A stretch of DNA of 64,000 nucleotides, taken from Nocardioides silvaticus (lineage in GTDB: Bacteria > Actinomycetota > Actinomycetes > Propionibacteriales > Nocardioidaceae). Numbering within the stretch: the first letter of the stretch is position 1; each line of letters opens with the position of its first letter. Shown here in pieces: positions 29,544-39,188 of this stretch. Position numbers and translations under genes: made by a program. The stretch is taken from contig NZ_QGDD01000001.1 in NCBI RefSeq assembly GCF_003160695.1, forward strand, positions 1 through 64,000, given 5' to 3'. Under the pieces are notes generated by a model, which saw only the letters and a list, made by a program, of their open reading frames with translations, did no database searches and was not told where the DNA came from.

Positions 29544-31244
29544 CTACTCGCCGTGCTCGGGCGCCGGCGTGGTCTTCTGGACCTGCATCAGGAAGTCGAT
29601 GTTGGTCGGCGCCTTCTTCAGCTTCTCCAGGAGCACCTCGAGCGCCTGCTGGCTGTCGAGCGCGGAGAGCACCCGGCGCAGCTTCCAGATGATCGCCATC
29701 TCCTCCTTGCTGAGGAGCAGCTCCTCCCGGCGGGTACCGGACTGGATGACGTCGATCGCCGGGAAGATCCGCTTGTCGGCGAAGTCGCGCCGGAGCCGGA
29801 TCTCCATGTTCCCGGTGCCCTTGAACTCCTCGAAGATCACCTCGTCCATCTTCGAGCCGCTGTCGATCAGCGCGGTCGCCAGGATCGTCAGCGAGCCGCC
29901 GTTCTCGATGTTGCGGGCCGCGCCGAAGAACTTCTTCGGCGGGTAGAGTGCCGCGGAGTCGACGCCGCCGGACAGGATCCGGCCGCTGGCCGGCGCCGCC
30001 AGGTTGTAGGCGCGGCCCAGACGGGTGATGCCGTCGAGCAGCACGACCACGTCGTGGCCGAGCTCCACCAGCCGCTTCGCCCGCTCGATGGCGAGCTCGG
30101 CGACGGTGGTGTGGTCGCTGGCCGGGCGGTCGAAGGTCGAGGCGATGACCTCGCCCTTGACCGAGCGCTCGAAGTCGGTGACCTCCTCGGGCCGCTCGTC
30201 GACCAGGACGACCATCAGGTGGCACTCCGGGTTGTTGGCGGTGATCGAGTTGGCGATCGACTGCAGGATCATCGTCTTGCCGGCCTTGGCGGGCGAGACG
30301 ATGAGGCCGCGCTGGCCCTTGCCGATCGGGCTGGCGATGTCGATGACCCGGCCGATCATGTTCGTCGGCTCGGTCTCCAGGCGCAGCCGCTCGCTCGGGT
30401 AGAGCGGGGTCAGCTTGGCGAAGTCGACGCGGTGCCGCGCCTGCTCCGGGTCGACGCCGTTGACGTTGTCGATCCGCACCATCGGGTTGAACTTCTCACG
30501 GCGCTCGCCCTCGCGGGGCTGGCGCACCTGGCCGACGATCGCGTCGCCACGGCGCAGGCCGTACTTCCGCACCATCGACAGCGAGAGGTAGACGTCGTCG
30601 GGGCCCGCGAGGTAGCCGCTGGTCCGGACGAAGGCGTAGTTGTCGAGCACGTCCAGGATGCCGGCGGCCGGCACCAGGACGTCGTCCTCGAGGATCGTGG
30701 TGTCCGGCTCGTTACGGCCACCACCGGTGGCGGGGCGGTTGCGGTCACGGCCGCGACGACGCCGGTTGCGGCGACTGCCGCCCTCACCGTCGTCGGCCTG
30801 GTCCTGCCTCTCCTGGCCCTGCCGGTCCTGCTGCTGCCGGTCCTGGCCCTGCTGCCGGTCCTGCTGCTTCTCCTGGCCCTGCTGCTTGTCCTGCTGGCCC
30901 TGCTTCTGCTGGCCGTCCTGCTTGACCTGCTTGTCCTGCTTGTCCTGGCTCTTCGGCTGGTCGCCGGACTTGGCCTGGTCGCCCTTCGACCCACCCTTGG
31001 GCTGGTCCTCGCCCTGGGGGCCGTCGGCGCGCTTCTCGGCCGGGGCCTGGTCGCCGGAAGGTGCGCTCTTCGGCTGGGACTGGGCGGCCTTGATCGCCGC
31101 CACCAGGTCCGCCTTCTTCATGCTGCCGGCGCCGGCGATGCCCATCCCGCCCGCCATCGCCTTCAGGTCGGCGAGCAGCATGGTGTTGAGTCCACCTCCG
31201 CGCTTCTTGGGCGCGGCCGGGGGGCTCTCGAGAGTGTCGGTCAC
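29544..31244 (-). CDS. rho: Transcription termination factor Rho with a Gln/Lys/Asp-rich insertion
   Basis: 566 residues from GTG after GGAAGGA. The N-terminal Rho_N helical part (about 19-55) is followed by a disordered, polar insertion (about 56-180). This includes a Q/K/D/R repeat at 85-150 and an Arg-rich [13 protein letters not shown]. The RNA-binding CSD is at about 185-260 and the RecA-like ATPase has Walker A SPAKAGKT at 317-324. It terminates transcripts by RNA-driven ATP hydrolysis. Insertions at this position are known in actinobacterial Rho, and the Gln-rich character here is marked. Confidence 0.96.
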   Translation of the reverse strand: MTDTLESPPAAPKKRGGGLNTMLLADLKAMAGGMGIAGAGSMKKADLVAAIKAAQSQPKSAPSGDQAPAEKRADGPQGEDQPKGGSKGDQAKSGDQPKSQDKQDKQVKQDGQQKQGQQDKQQGQEKQQDRQQGQDRQQQDRQGQERQDQADDGEGGSRRNRRRRGRDRNRPATGGGRNEPDTTILEDDVLVPAAGILDVLDNYAFVRTSGYLAGPDDVYLSLSMVRKYGLRRGDAIVGQVRQPREGERREKFNPMVRIDNVNGVDPEQARHRVDFAKLTPLYPSERLRLETEPTNMIGRVIDIASPIGKGQRGLIVSPAKAGKTMILQSIANSITANNPECHLMVVLVDERPEEVTDFERSVKGEVIASTFDRPASDHTTVAELAIERAKRLVELGHDVVVLLDGITRLGRAYNLAAPASGRILSGGVDSAALYPPKKFFGAARNIENGGSLTILATALIDSGSKMDEVIFEEFKGTGNMEIRLRRDFADKRIFPAIDVIQSGTRREELLLSKEEMAIIWKLRRVLSALDSQQALEVLLEKLKKAPTNIDFLMQVQKTTPAPEHGE

Positions 31245-31453
31245 GTGAGGTCCTTCCCACGTAATACGGCCGATCCGCTCCCAGGAGCAGAGGGCATTGG
31301 TCAGATCTTCCCCGCACGTGTGCCCCGTGCTCTCGCGTGGAGCCGACTGTCGCGAGGAAGGAGAGGCGCGCGATCAACGCGCGGCGCCGGAAACCGATGG
31401 ATCGGTGAGTTGGCGCACAGCCAGGATAGCACCGCGGTGACCTACGGGGGCAT

Positions 31454-32359
31454 TCACCAGGAAACGGCGCCGCGCGAGTCGACCTCGAGCTGATGGGCGG
31501 CCCACCCCTCGGGGCACCGGGCCAGCAGCCCGTCGGTGGTGTCGGTGAAGGCGAGCACGGTCGGGCCGGCGCCGGACACGATGGCCGGCACCCCGTCGGC
31601 CCGCAGCGCGTCGACCAGGTCGAGGCTGGCCGGCATCGCCGAGCGGCGGTAGTCCTGGTGCAGCCGGTCGGCCGTCGCCCGCAGCAGCTGCTCGGGGCGG
31701 CCGCCGAGCGCCGCGACCAGCAGCGCCGCACGGCCGGCGTTGAGCGCAGCGTCAGCGTGCGGCACCTCCTCCGGCAGCAGGCCGCGGGCGAGCTCGGTGG
31801 ACACCGGCTCGGGCGGCACGAAGACGACGGCGCCGATCCGAGGGTCGACCTCGGAAGGTACGGCGTAGAACGTCCCGTCGGCGTCCTGGCCGGCGATCAC
31901 GAACCCGCCCATCAGCGCCGGAGCGACGTTGTCGGGATGTCCCTCGATGCGGGCCGCGAGGTCGAGCAGGCCCTCGTCGCCGAGCAGGAGCCGGCCGCCG
32001 GCGACCAGCTCCCGGGCCAGCCACACGCCGGCGACGATCGCGGCCGAGGACGACCCGAGGCCGCGCGCGTGCGGGATCACGTTGACGCAGCCGAGCCGAA
32101 GGCCCGGCGGTTGCACGCCGAGCTCCTCGAAGGCGGCGCGCATCGCCCGCACGACCAGGTGGCGCTCGTCGCGCGGCACGTCGTCGCTGCCGACTCCGTC
32201 GACCTCGACGACGAGGCCCTCGTCGAGGACCTCGGCCTCGAGCCGGTCCCGCAGGTCGAGGGCCAGGCCGAGCGCGTCGAAGCCGGGACCGAGGTTGGCG
32301 GACGTGGCGGGCACCGACACCCGCACCGGCCCGACCGCGAACCGGGAGCCGCCGGTCAC
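31454..32359 (-). CDS. thrB: Homoserine kinase
   Basis: 301 residues, GHMP kinase family. PATSANLGPGFDALG at 17-31 and the ATP-binding ARGLGSSSAAI motif are present. It phosphorylates L-homoserine to O-phosphohomoserine for the next enzyme, threonine synthase. It starts at 32359, 88 bp downstream of thrC, so it is slightly apart from the rest of the operon. The length is normal. Confidence 0.95.
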   Translation of the reverse strand: MTGGSRFAVGPVRVSVPATSANLGPGFDALGLALDLRDRLEAEVLDEGLVVEVDGVGSDDVPRDERHLVVRAMRAAFEELGVQPPGLRLGCVNVIPHARGLGSSSAAIVAGVWLARELVAGGRLLLGDEGLLDLAARIEGHPDNVAPALMGGFVIAGQDADGTFYAVPSEVDPRIGAVVFVPPEPVSTELARGLLPEEVPHADAALNAGRAALLVAALGGRPEQLLRATADRLHQDYRRSAMPASLDLVDALRADGVPAIVSGAGPTVLAFTDTTDGLLARCPEGWAAHQLEVDSRGAVSW

Positions 32360-32447
32360 AGGCCGACCAGTTTCGTTCGCTCGCGCGCGAGCCTTCGGTT
32401 GGCAGACCGTCGTCGGCTCACCGGCCCGATCCGGCCGCGCAGCTCAC

Positions 32448-33539
32448 TCACAGGCCGGCAGCCTCGGCGACCTCGGTGACCTCGGGTGCGACGACGTCGT
32501 CGACGATCGTGCCGCCCGCCTCGGTGAAGCCCTCCAGGGCGGTCGCGGTGTCCTTGAGGCCGTGACCGGTCACGGTGATGACGAGCGTCGCACCGGCGTA
32601 GGTCTCGCCCTGCTCGAGCTCCTGCAGCAGTCCGGCCACCCCGGCCGCGCTGGCCGGCTCGACGAACAGGCCGTCCTTGCGGGCCAGGTCCTGCTGGGCC
32701 GAGAGGATCCGCTCGTCGGTGACCGACGCGAACCGGCCTCCCGACTCGGCGGCCGCGTCCTCGGCAAGGTGCCACGACGCGGGGTTTCCGATCCGGATGG
32801 CGGTGGCGCGGGTCTCGGGCTCCGGGAACGGCTCCCCCGTGACGAGCGGGCTGGCGCCGGCGGCCTGGAAGCCGCGCATCACCGGCTTGCGCGTGATCCG
32901 CCCGAGGTCGGCGTACTGCCGGTAGCCGAGCCAGTACGCCGAGATGTTGCCGGCGTTCCCGACGGGGAGCAGGTGGAACTCGGGGGCGTCGCCGAGGAAG
33001 TCGGCGATCTCGAACGCGGCGGTCTTCTGGCCCTCGAGGCGCACCGGGTTGACCGAGTTCACCAGCGCGACGGGATACGACGCCGCGAGCTCCTTCGCCA
33101 GCCGGAGGCAGTCGTCGAAGTTGCCCTTCACCATGATCACCTGGGCGCCGTGCAGGATCGCCTGCGCCATCTTGCCGGCGGCGATCTTGCCCTCGGGCAC
33201 GAGCACGATCGGGGTCAGCCCCGCCTTGGCCGCGTAGGCCGCCATCGACGCCGAGGTGTTGCCCGTCGAGGCGCAGACCACGGCCTGCGCGCCCTCGTGC
33301 TTGGCGACGGAGATCGCCGCGGTCATGCCGCGGTCCTTGAACGACCCGGTCGGGTTGTCGCCCTCGACCTTGAGGTGCACCTCGGCGCCGGTGAGCTCGG
33401 AGAGCCACTCGGAGTGCACCAGCGGCGTCCCGCCCTCACGCAGGGTGACCGCGGGGGTGTCGGCCGGGATGTCGAGGAGGTCGCGGTACTCCTCGATCAC
33501 GCCGCGCCACTGGCGCGTCCGGACGGCGGTCTCGCTCAT
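32448..33539 (-). CDS. thrC: Threonine synthase
   Basis: 363 residues, PLP fold type II. The PLP Lys is K68 in GSFKDRGMT, and the phosphate-binding loop [10 protein letters not shown] is further on. It converts O-phosphohomoserine to threonine. The start overlaps the hom stop by 4 nt (ATGA), so hom and thrC are translationally coupled. Confidence 0.96.
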   Translation of the reverse strand: MSETAVRTRQWRGVIEEYRDLLDIPADTPAVTLREGGTPLVHSEWLSELTGAEVHLKVEGDNPTGSFKDRGMTAAISVAKHEGAQAVVCASTGNTSASMAAYAAKAGLTPIVLVPEGKIAAGKMAQAILHGAQVIMVKGNFDDCLRLAKELAASYPVALVNSVNPVRLEGQKTAAFEIADFLGDAPEFHLLPVGNAGNISAYWLGYRQYADLGRITRKPVMRGFQAAGASPLVTGEPFPEPETRATAIRIGNPASWHLAEDAAAESGGRFASVTDERILSAQQDLARKDGLFVEPASAAGVAGLLQELEQGETYAGATLVITVTGHGLKDTATALEGFTEAGGTIVDDVVAPEVTEVAEAAGL

Positions 33540-34879
33540 TCGTCGGTCCCTTCCACGCGCATCACCGAGGTGACGTCGTGGACGATGTCCATGTCCCGCA
33601 GCTCCGCGACCGTCGCCGACAGCTGCGCGTCTGTCGCCTCGTGCGACACGACGACGAGCTGGGCGTCGTCGCCCCGGCCCTCCTGCCGGACGGTCTGGAT
33701 GGAGACGCCGTGGGTCGCGAACGCGGTCGCCACCGCGGCAAGCACGCCGGCGCGGTCGTCGACGTCGATCGCGACGTGGTAGCGGGTGCGGGTCTCCCCC
33801 ATCGGCAGCACCGCGCGGTCGGCGTACGCCGACTCGCCGACGCCGCGCGTCCCCTGCCGGTGGTTGCGCGCCACCGTCACCAGGTCGCCGAGCACGGCGC
33901 TCGCAGTCGGGGCGCCTCCGGCGCCGGGGCCGTAGAACATCAGCTGGCCGGCGGCCTCGGACTCCACGAACACCGCGTTGAAGGCCTCGCGCACGCTGGC
34001 CAGCGGATGGGTCCTGGGGATCATCGCGGGGTGCACCCGCACGCTGACGCCCGGCTCCGCCGGACCGCCCCCGGTGGTCGAGCCTGTCGAGACCAGCTCC
34101 GCGATGGCGAGCAGCTTCACGACGCTGCCCATGTCGGTGGCCGAGCGCACGTCGCCGGAGGTCACGTCGCTGATGCCCTCGCGGTGGACGTCGGCGGCCG
34201 TCACGCGGGAGTGGAACGCGAGGCTGGCCAGGATCGCCGCCTTGGCCGCGGCGTCGAAACCCTCGACGTCGGCGGTCGGGTCGGCCTCGGCGTAGCCGAG
34301 CGCCTGCGCCTCCTCGAGCGCCTCCTCGAAGCCGGCACCCTGGGTGTCCATCTTGTCGAGGATGTAGTTGGTCGTGCCGTTGACGATGCCGAGCACCCGG
34401 GTGACCTTGTCCCCGGCGAGCGACTCGCGCAGCGGCCGCAGGATCGGGATGGCGCCGGCGACGGCGGCCTCGAAGTAGAGGTCGCGCCCGGCCTTCTCGG
34501 CCGCCTCGTAGAGGGTCGGCCCGTCCTCGGCCAGCAATGCCTTGTTGGCGGTGACGACCGAGGCGCCGTTCTCGAGCGCGGCGAGGATCAGCGACCGGGC
34601 CGGCTCGATGCCGCCGATCACCTCGACGACCAGGTCCACGTCGTCGCGGCTCACCAGCCCGAGGGCGTCCGTGGTCAGCAGGTCCGACGGGACGTCGACG
34701 TCGCGCGGCGCGTCGAGACGACGTACGGCGACGCCGGCGATCTCGACCGGAGCGCCCACCCGCGCGGCGATGTCACCGGCCTGTTCGTCGAGCAGCCGCA
34801 CCACCTGCGAGCCGACGACGCCACACCCCAGCACCGCCACCTTGAGGGGCTTCTGTCCCTCCACCGTCACCACACTCAC
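33536..34879 (-). CDS. hom: Homoserine dehydrogenase with C-terminal ACT domain
   Basis: 447 residues from GTG at 34879. The NAD(P)-binding domain has GCGVVG at 18-23, the catalytic core has [11 protein letters not shown], and the ACT domain (about 365-440) normally gives threonine feedback inhibition. Between the catalytic domain and the conserved [10 protein letters not shown] strand, residues 261-268 (about STGSTTGG) are encoded by a genomic palindromic repeat (34075-34095) lying in frame. The start codon overlaps the lysA stop by 4 nt (GTGA). Confidence 0.95.
   Translation of the reverse strand: MSVVTVEGQKPLKVAVLGCGVVGSQVVRLLDEQAGDIAARVGAPVEIAGVAVRRLDAPRDVDVPSDLLTTDALGLVSRDDVDLVVEVIGGIEPARSLILAALENGASVVTANKALLAEDGPTLYEAAEKAGRDLYFEAAVAGAIPILRPLRESLAGDKVTRVLGIVNGTTNYILDKMDTQGAGFEEALEEAQALGYAEADPTADVEGFDAAAKAAILASLAFHSRVTAADVHREGISDVTSGDVRSATDMGSVVKLLAIAELVSTGSTTGGGPAEPGVSVRVHPAMIPRTHPLASVREAFNAVFVESEAAGQLMFYGPGAGGAPTASAVLGDLVTVARNHRQGTRGVGESAYADRAVLPMGETRTRYHVAIDVDDRAGVLAAVATAFATHGVSIQTVRQEGRGDDAQLVVVSHEATDAQLSATVAELRDMDIVHDVTSVMRVEGTDE
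34075..34095. repeat. GGTCGAG...CGAGACC palindrome inside hom
   Basis: TGGTCGAGCCTGTCGAGACCA is 21 bp, of which the central GGTCGAGCCTGTCGAGACC differs by one base from the intergenic palindrome at 29125. It is in frame on the minus strand and encodes a Ser/Thr/Gly loop in homoserine dehydrogenase. The reading frame is intact on both sides. Confidence 0.85.
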
Positions 34880-36282
34880 CCGACATCCGTAGCAAGAAGA
34901 TCGTCCACAGTCTCCCGCCGCACGATGACACGAGCGGCGCCGTCCCGCACCGCGATCACCGGAGGTCGCAGCGCGTGGTTGTAGTTCGAGGCCATCGACC
35001 GGCAGTACGCACCGGTGCCGGGGACCGCCAGCAGGTCGCCGGGCGCGACATCACCGGGGAGGAACTCGTCGCGCACCACGATGTCGCCCGCCTCGCAGTG
35101 CATACCGACGACCCGCGCGAGCACCGGGGCGGCCCCGGACGCGCGACCGGCGAGCGTGCACGAGTAGTCGGCGTCGTAGAGCGCGGTGCGGATGTTGTCG
35201 CTCATCCCGCCGTCGACGCTGACGTAGGTGCGCACCGCGCCTGCGTCCAGCGTCACCGGCTTCACGGTGCCGACGGTGTAGACGGTGCACACCGCCGGGC
35301 CGACGATCGCGCGGCCGGGCTCGATCGAGAGGCGCGGCTCCTCGAGGCCGAGGGCACGGCACTCGTGCTCCACGATCTTGCCCATCTCGGTCGCGAGCTG
35401 CGCCGGGTCCGACGGGTCGTCCTGGGTCGTGTAGGCGATGCCGAAACCACCGCCCAGGTCGAGCTCGCGCATCGTGACACCGAGCTCCTCGGAGACCCGG
35501 GCGTGCAGCGCGAGCACCCGGCGCGCGGCGACCTCGAAGCCCGAGGAGTCGAAGATCTGGCTGCCGATGTGGGAGTGCAGGCCCAGCAGTTCGATGCCCG
35601 GAGCGGCCTCGAGTCGTCGTACTGCCTCGAAGGCGTCTCCCGACGTGATCGAGAACCCGAACTTCTGGTCCTCGTGGGCGGTGGCGATGTACTCGTGGGT
35701 GTGGGCCTCGACGCCGGCGGTCACCCGGACCATGACCCGAGCCTTGGCGGTCGAGCCTGCCGGGAGGTCCGCCGTGATCATCTCCAGCCGCTCGATCTCC
35801 TGGACCGAGTCGACGATGATCCGCCCGACGCCCTCGGCCACCGCGCGGCGCAGCTCGGCCACCGACTTGTTGTTGCCGTGGTAGCCGATGCGGGCCGGGT
35901 CGAAGCCCGCCCGGAGCGCGACCTCGAGCTCGCCCGCCGAGCAGACGTCGAGGCACAGCCCCTCCTCCGCGATCCAACGGGCGACCGCGGTGCAGAGGAA
36001 GGCCTTCCCGGCGTAGTAGACGTCCCAGCCGCCGAACGCGTCGCGGAAGGCGCGGGCCCGGGCGCGGAAGTCCTCCTCGTCGAGCACGTAGGCCGGGGTG
36101 TTGTGCTCGGCGACCAGGTCAGCGACCGGCACTCCCCCGACGACCAGGTCGCCGTCGTCGGTCTTGTGCGCGGTGGAGGACCACAGCTGCGGCACCAGGG
36201 CGTTGACGTCGCGGGGTGCCTGCAGCCACGCAGGTCCGCGGAGGGCGCCGGGCGCGTGGGCCCAGCCGGCTTCGTGGGTCAC
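34876..36282 (-). CDS. lysA: Diaminopimelate decarboxylase
   Basis: 468 residues, fold type III PLP enzyme. K93 in YYAGKAFLC binds PLP. HSHIGSQ, the LDLGGGFGIAY loop and C-terminal CEAGDI/PGTGAYC segments follow. It makes L-lysine from meso-diaminopimelate. It starts at the ATG at 36282, 11 bp downstream of argS, and begins the aspartate-family part of the operon. Confidence 0.96.
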   Translation of the reverse strand: MTHEAGWAHAPGALRGPAWLQAPRDVNALVPQLWSSTAHKTDDGDLVVGGVPVADLVAEHNTPAYVLDEEDFRARARAFRDAFGGWDVYYAGKAFLCTAVARWIAEEGLCLDVCSAGELEVALRAGFDPARIGYHGNNKSVAELRRAVAEGVGRIIVDSVQEIERLEMITADLPAGSTAKARVMVRVTAGVEAHTHEYIATAHEDQKFGFSITSGDAFEAVRRLEAAPGIELLGLHSHIGSQIFDSSGFEVAARRVLALHARVSEELGVTMRELDLGGGFGIAYTTQDDPSDPAQLATEMGKIVEHECRALGLEEPRLSIEPGRAIVGPAVCTVYTVGTVKPVTLDAGAVRTYVSVDGGMSDNIRTALYDADYSCTLAGRASGAAPVLARVVGMHCEAGDIVVRDEFLPGDVAPGDLLAVPGTGAYCRSMASNYNHALRPPVIAVRDGAARVIVRRETVDDLLATDVG

Positions 36283-36293
36283 AGCGGATCTAC

Positions 36294-37949
36294 CTACATC
36301 CGCTCCGGGGCGCTGACGCCCAGCAGCCCCAGGCCGTTGGCCAGCACCACCCGGGTCGCCTCGACCAGCATGAGTCGGGCCCGGTGGAGGTCGCTGGTCT
36401 CCTCGTCGCCGCGTGGGAGCACCCGGCAGCTGTCGTAGAACCGGTGGTACGTCGGCGCCAGCTCCTCGAGGTAGCGCGCCACCCGGTGCGGCTCGCGCAG
36501 CTCAGCGGCGGCCTTGACCACGCGCGGCAACTCGGCGAGCACGCGGAGCAGCTCGCCCTCCTTCTCGTGGGTGAGCAGGTCGGGGTGCGACGCCGCCTCG
36601 ACGCCGAGGTCGGCCGCGTTGCGCAGCAGGCTGGCGATCCGGGCGTGGGCGTACTGCACGGTGAAGACCGGGTTGTCGTTGGTCTGCCGGGCCCACAGGT
36701 CGAGGTCGATGTCGATGGGGCTGTCGGTGTGGTAGCGGGCCAGTGCGTAGCGGGCGGCGTCGACGCCGATCGCGTCGACCAGGTCCTCGATCGTCACGAC
36801 GGTGCCGGCCCGCTTCGACATCCGCAGCGGCTCGCCGTCCTTGAGCAGGTTCACCAGCTGGCCGATGAGGATCTCGAGGTTCACGTGCGGCTGGTCGCCG
36901 AACGCCGCGCACATCGCCATCATCCGGCCCACGTAACCGTGGTGGTCGGCGCCGAGCATGATGAAGCAGCGGTCGAAGCCGCGCTCGCGCTTGTCGAGGT
37001 AGTAGGCGAGGTCCCCCGACAGGTAGGCACCCTTGCCGTCGGACTTGATGACGACCCGGTCCTGGTCGTCGCCGTACTGCTCGGTGGCGAGCCAGACGGC
37101 GCCGTCCTTCTCGTAGATCGTGCCCAGCTCCCGCAGCCGGGCGACCGCCCGGTCGACGGCACCACTCTTGTGCAGCTCGTCCTCGTGGAAGTAGACGTCG
37201 AAGTCGACGCCGAACTCGTGCAGCGACTTCTTGATCTCGTCGAACATCATCTCGACGCCGAGCGCGCGGAAGACCTCCTGCGCGTCCTCGTCGGGCAGCG
37301 TCGCGGCATCCGGACGCTCGGCGACCACCGCGGCGGCGATGTCGTGGATGTACTGCCCGCCGTAGCCGTCCTCGGGCGCCGACTCGCCCTTCGCGCTGGC
37401 CAGCAGCGACCGCGCGAACCGGTCGATCTGGGCGCCGTGGTCGTTGAAGTAGTACTCGCGGGTGACGTCAGCACCGGTCATCGTGAAGACCCGGCCGAGC
37501 GCGTCGCCGACCGCCGCCCAGCGGACACCGCCGATGTGGAGCGGTCCGGTCGGGTTGGCGGAGACGAACTCCAGGTTGATCTTCTCCCCGGCGAACGCGT
37601 CCGAGGAGCCGTACGACGCGCCCGCCGCCACGATCTCGGCCGCCACCTGCCCCTGCGCCCCGGCCTCGACGGTGATGTTGAGGAAACCCGGACCGGCGAT
37701 GTCGACCGCGCCGATGCCGTCGGCCTCGAGCAGCTGCCCGGCGAGCAGCTCGCCGAACGCCCGCGGGTTCATCCCCGCCTTCTTCGCCAGCTGCAGCGCG
37801 ACGTTGGTCGCGTAGTCGCCATGTCCCTTCTGTCGCGGGCGCTCCACCGTCACCTCAGCGGGGACGCCGTCGGCCAGGGTGATCGCACCCTCGGCGACGA
37901 GCGTCGACAGACCGTCGACGATGGTGGTGGAGAGCTGCTCTGGGGTCAC
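36294..37949 (-). CDS. argS: Arginyl-tRNA synthetase
   Basis: 551 residues from GTG at 37949. The class I signature reads HIGG at 138-141 (in [11 protein letters not shown]), the actinobacterial variant of HIGH, with LRMSKRAG as the KMSKS-like loop. The C-terminal DALR anticodon domain is at about 435-551. It charges tRNA-Arg; a tRNA-Arg gene is on the opposite strand 95 bp away. The upstream open frame crosses the tRNA gene and was not used. Confidence 0.95.
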   Translation of the reverse strand: MTPEQLSTTIVDGLSTLVAEGAITLADGVPAEVTVERPRQKGHGDYATNVALQLAKKAGMNPRAFGELLAGQLLEADGIGAVDIAGPGFLNITVEAGAQGQVAAEIVAAGASYGSSDAFAGEKINLEFVSANPTGPLHIGGVRWAAVGDALGRVFTMTGADVTREYYFNDHGAQIDRFARSLLASAKGESAPEDGYGGQYIHDIAAAVVAERPDAATLPDEDAQEVFRALGVEMMFDEIKKSLHEFGVDFDVYFHEDELHKSGAVDRAVARLRELGTIYEKDGAVWLATEQYGDDQDRVVIKSDGKGAYLSGDLAYYLDKRERGFDRCFIMLGADHHGYVGRMMAMCAAFGDQPHVNLEILIGQLVNLLKDGEPLRMSKRAGTVVTIEDLVDAIGVDAARYALARYHTDSPIDIDLDLWARQTNDNPVFTVQYAHARIASLLRNAADLGVEAASHPDLLTHEKEGELLRVLAELPRVVKAAAELREPHRVARYLEELAPTYHRFYDSCRVLPRGDEETSDLHRARLMLVEATRVVLANGLGLLGVSAPERM

Positions 37950-38044
37950 CGCCCAAGGGTATCGGCGGCCTCCGGTTTCTCTCGCACGGATATCGACCGG
38001 TAAGGTTCCGAACCGCGCCACTCCTCCCCGAGGTACGGCGCGAT

Positions 38045-38117
38045 GCCTCCGTAGCTCAGGGGATAGAGCACTGGTTTCCGGTACCAGGTGCCGCAGGTTC
38101 GAATCCTGCCGGAGGCG
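38045..38117 (+). tRNA. tRNA-Arg (anticodon CCG)
   Basis: 73 nt cloverleaf. Acceptor arms GCCTCCG and CGGAGGC, D arm GCTC...GAGC, anticodon stem CTGGT/ACCAG with loop TTCCGGT (anticodon CCG, reading CGG), and T arm GCAGG-TTCGAAT-CCTGC. The CCA end is not encoded. It is divergent from argS, the enzyme that charges it. Confidence 0.97.
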
Positions 38118-38268
38118 CACGGTCGGATTGGCCGAGCGCGTCTCCGACGCCGCCGCCGAGTCTTGACCGACCGTCGTCGGCTCACGGCCGAGATACCGGC
38201 GACGACGTCTCCCGCCGCGCTGCCGGCCGCGCAGTCGAGGTGGTCGTCGACCAAGGTCCACTGGCGGC
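38118..38268. other. Intergenic region with a possible terminator hairpin
   Basis: 151 bp between the tRNA and the stop of the NlpC/P60 gene. CGTCGTCG (38172-38179) and CGACGACG (38200-38207) can pair and may end tRNA transcription. A 17-base string GACCGTCGTCGGCTCAC at 38169 and a 12-base CCGGCCGCGCAG at 38223 both recur, in the same order, between thrB and thrC (32405 and 32431). Confidence 0.5.
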
Positions 38269-38892
38269 TTACAGCACCCGGCCGTAGAACACGCTGCTGG
38301 TCCAGATCGGCTCGAGGCTTACGACCGACCCGCTGTTGGGCGAGTGCCACAGCATCCCGTCGCCGGCGTAGATGGCGACGTGGTAGACGCCACCGGAGCC
38401 GGTGAAGAAGACCAGGTCGCCGACCTGCGGGTCCGAGACCTCCTGGGCCACGCCGGCCTGCGCCGAGGAGGAGTGCGGCAGCGATACGCCGACCTGGGCG
38501 TAGACGTACTGGGTGAAGCCCGAGCAGTCGAACGAGCTCGGGCCGGCGGCGCCGTAGACGTAGGGGTCGCCGGCCTCCTGGCTCGCGAGGGCGACGACCC
38601 GCTCGCCGCGGGTGGCCGCCTCCTCGGCGGCCTGCTGCTCCTCACGGCGCTCCTTGCGGCGCTCGGCGCGCTCCCGGGCCTTGCGCCTCTCGCGCAGCTC
38701 GGCCGTGCGCTCCACCCGCTTCGGGTGGGCGGCGAAGGTGTCGCTCAGCTGCGGGGCCTCGCCGTGGAAGGCGGCGAGGACCGGCGTGGCGGTCGACGGG
38801 GTGCCGTCGACGAGGGTGGTCGTGGCGAGGGCCGCGGCGGTCGCGGCCAGGGCGGTACGGCGCGCGACGGCGCGCACGGTCCTGGTGTGCAT
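38269..38892 (-). CDS. Secreted NlpC/P60 peptidoglycan hydrolase
   Basis: 207 residues. The N-terminal signal peptide (about 1-40) is followed by a charged Arg/Glu coiled-coil segment (about 58-95) and an NlpC/P60 domain (about 97-207). The likely catalytic residues are C123 (DCSGF), H171 (YHVAIY) and H183. It cleaves stem peptides outside the cell. ATG at 38892 with AAGGA eight bases upstream. The 5' leader is hairpin-rich (see the candidate riboswitch). Confidence 0.9.
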   Translation of the reverse strand: MHTRTVRAVARRTALAATAAALATTTLVDGTPSTATPVLAAFHGEAPQLSDTFAAHPKRVERTAELRERRKARERAERRKERREEQQAAEEAATRGERVVALASQEAGDPYVYGAAGPSSFDCSGFTQYVYAQVGVSLPHSSSAQAGVAQEVSDPQVGDLVFFTGSGGVYHVAIYAGDGMLWHSPNSGSVVSLEPIWTSSVFYGRVL

Positions 38893-39070
38893 CGAAGAGG
38901 TCCTTCATGGCGACGCCTGCGAGAACTGCGCCCGTCATCAACATCGAGATCGACGTCTCCCCGTGCGTGACGGGCTTCGGCGCGACACGGGCGGCCTCGG
39001 GTCATGGCTGCCGAGGACAGGGTCGTGCAGTCACGACCAGCCGTCGACGCTAGCTGGAGCAAGCGGGTGC
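38893..39070 (-). promoter_or_regulatory. Hairpin-rich 5' leader of the NlpC/P60 gene; possible c-di-AMP (ydaO-like) riboswitch
   Basis: On the minus strand the leader holds GGTCGTGACTGCACGACC (perfect 7 bp stem, 4-base loop), CCTCGG...CCGAGG, and CCGTG...CACGG enclosing CGCCGAAGCCCGTCACG. It ends with CGCAGGCGTCGCC just before the ribosome site AAGGA. This end resembles the 3' part of actinobacterial ydaO leaders, which often precede cell-wall hydrolase genes. The 5' GGGTGAA-like element is not clear, so the identity is uncertain. Confidence 0.3.
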
Positions 39071-39188
39071 TGCCGTGGCCCGCGCCACATCCCGTCCGTG
39101 ACGCCGGACACTGGCACGCTGCGCGGGGATGCCAATAGCCTCCTGTCGCCACGCCGACGGCGGTGCGGCCCGACACTCGGGAGGATCG

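Noticed and set aside
37950..38261. An N-terminal extension of arginyl-tRNA synthetase
   Set aside because: It runs antisense through the tRNA-Arg gene. The GTG at 37949 gives the standard start.
38118..38268. A second tRNA downstream of tRNA-Arg
   Set aside because: There is no T-loop GGTTCGA and no cloverleaf; only a short hairpin can form.
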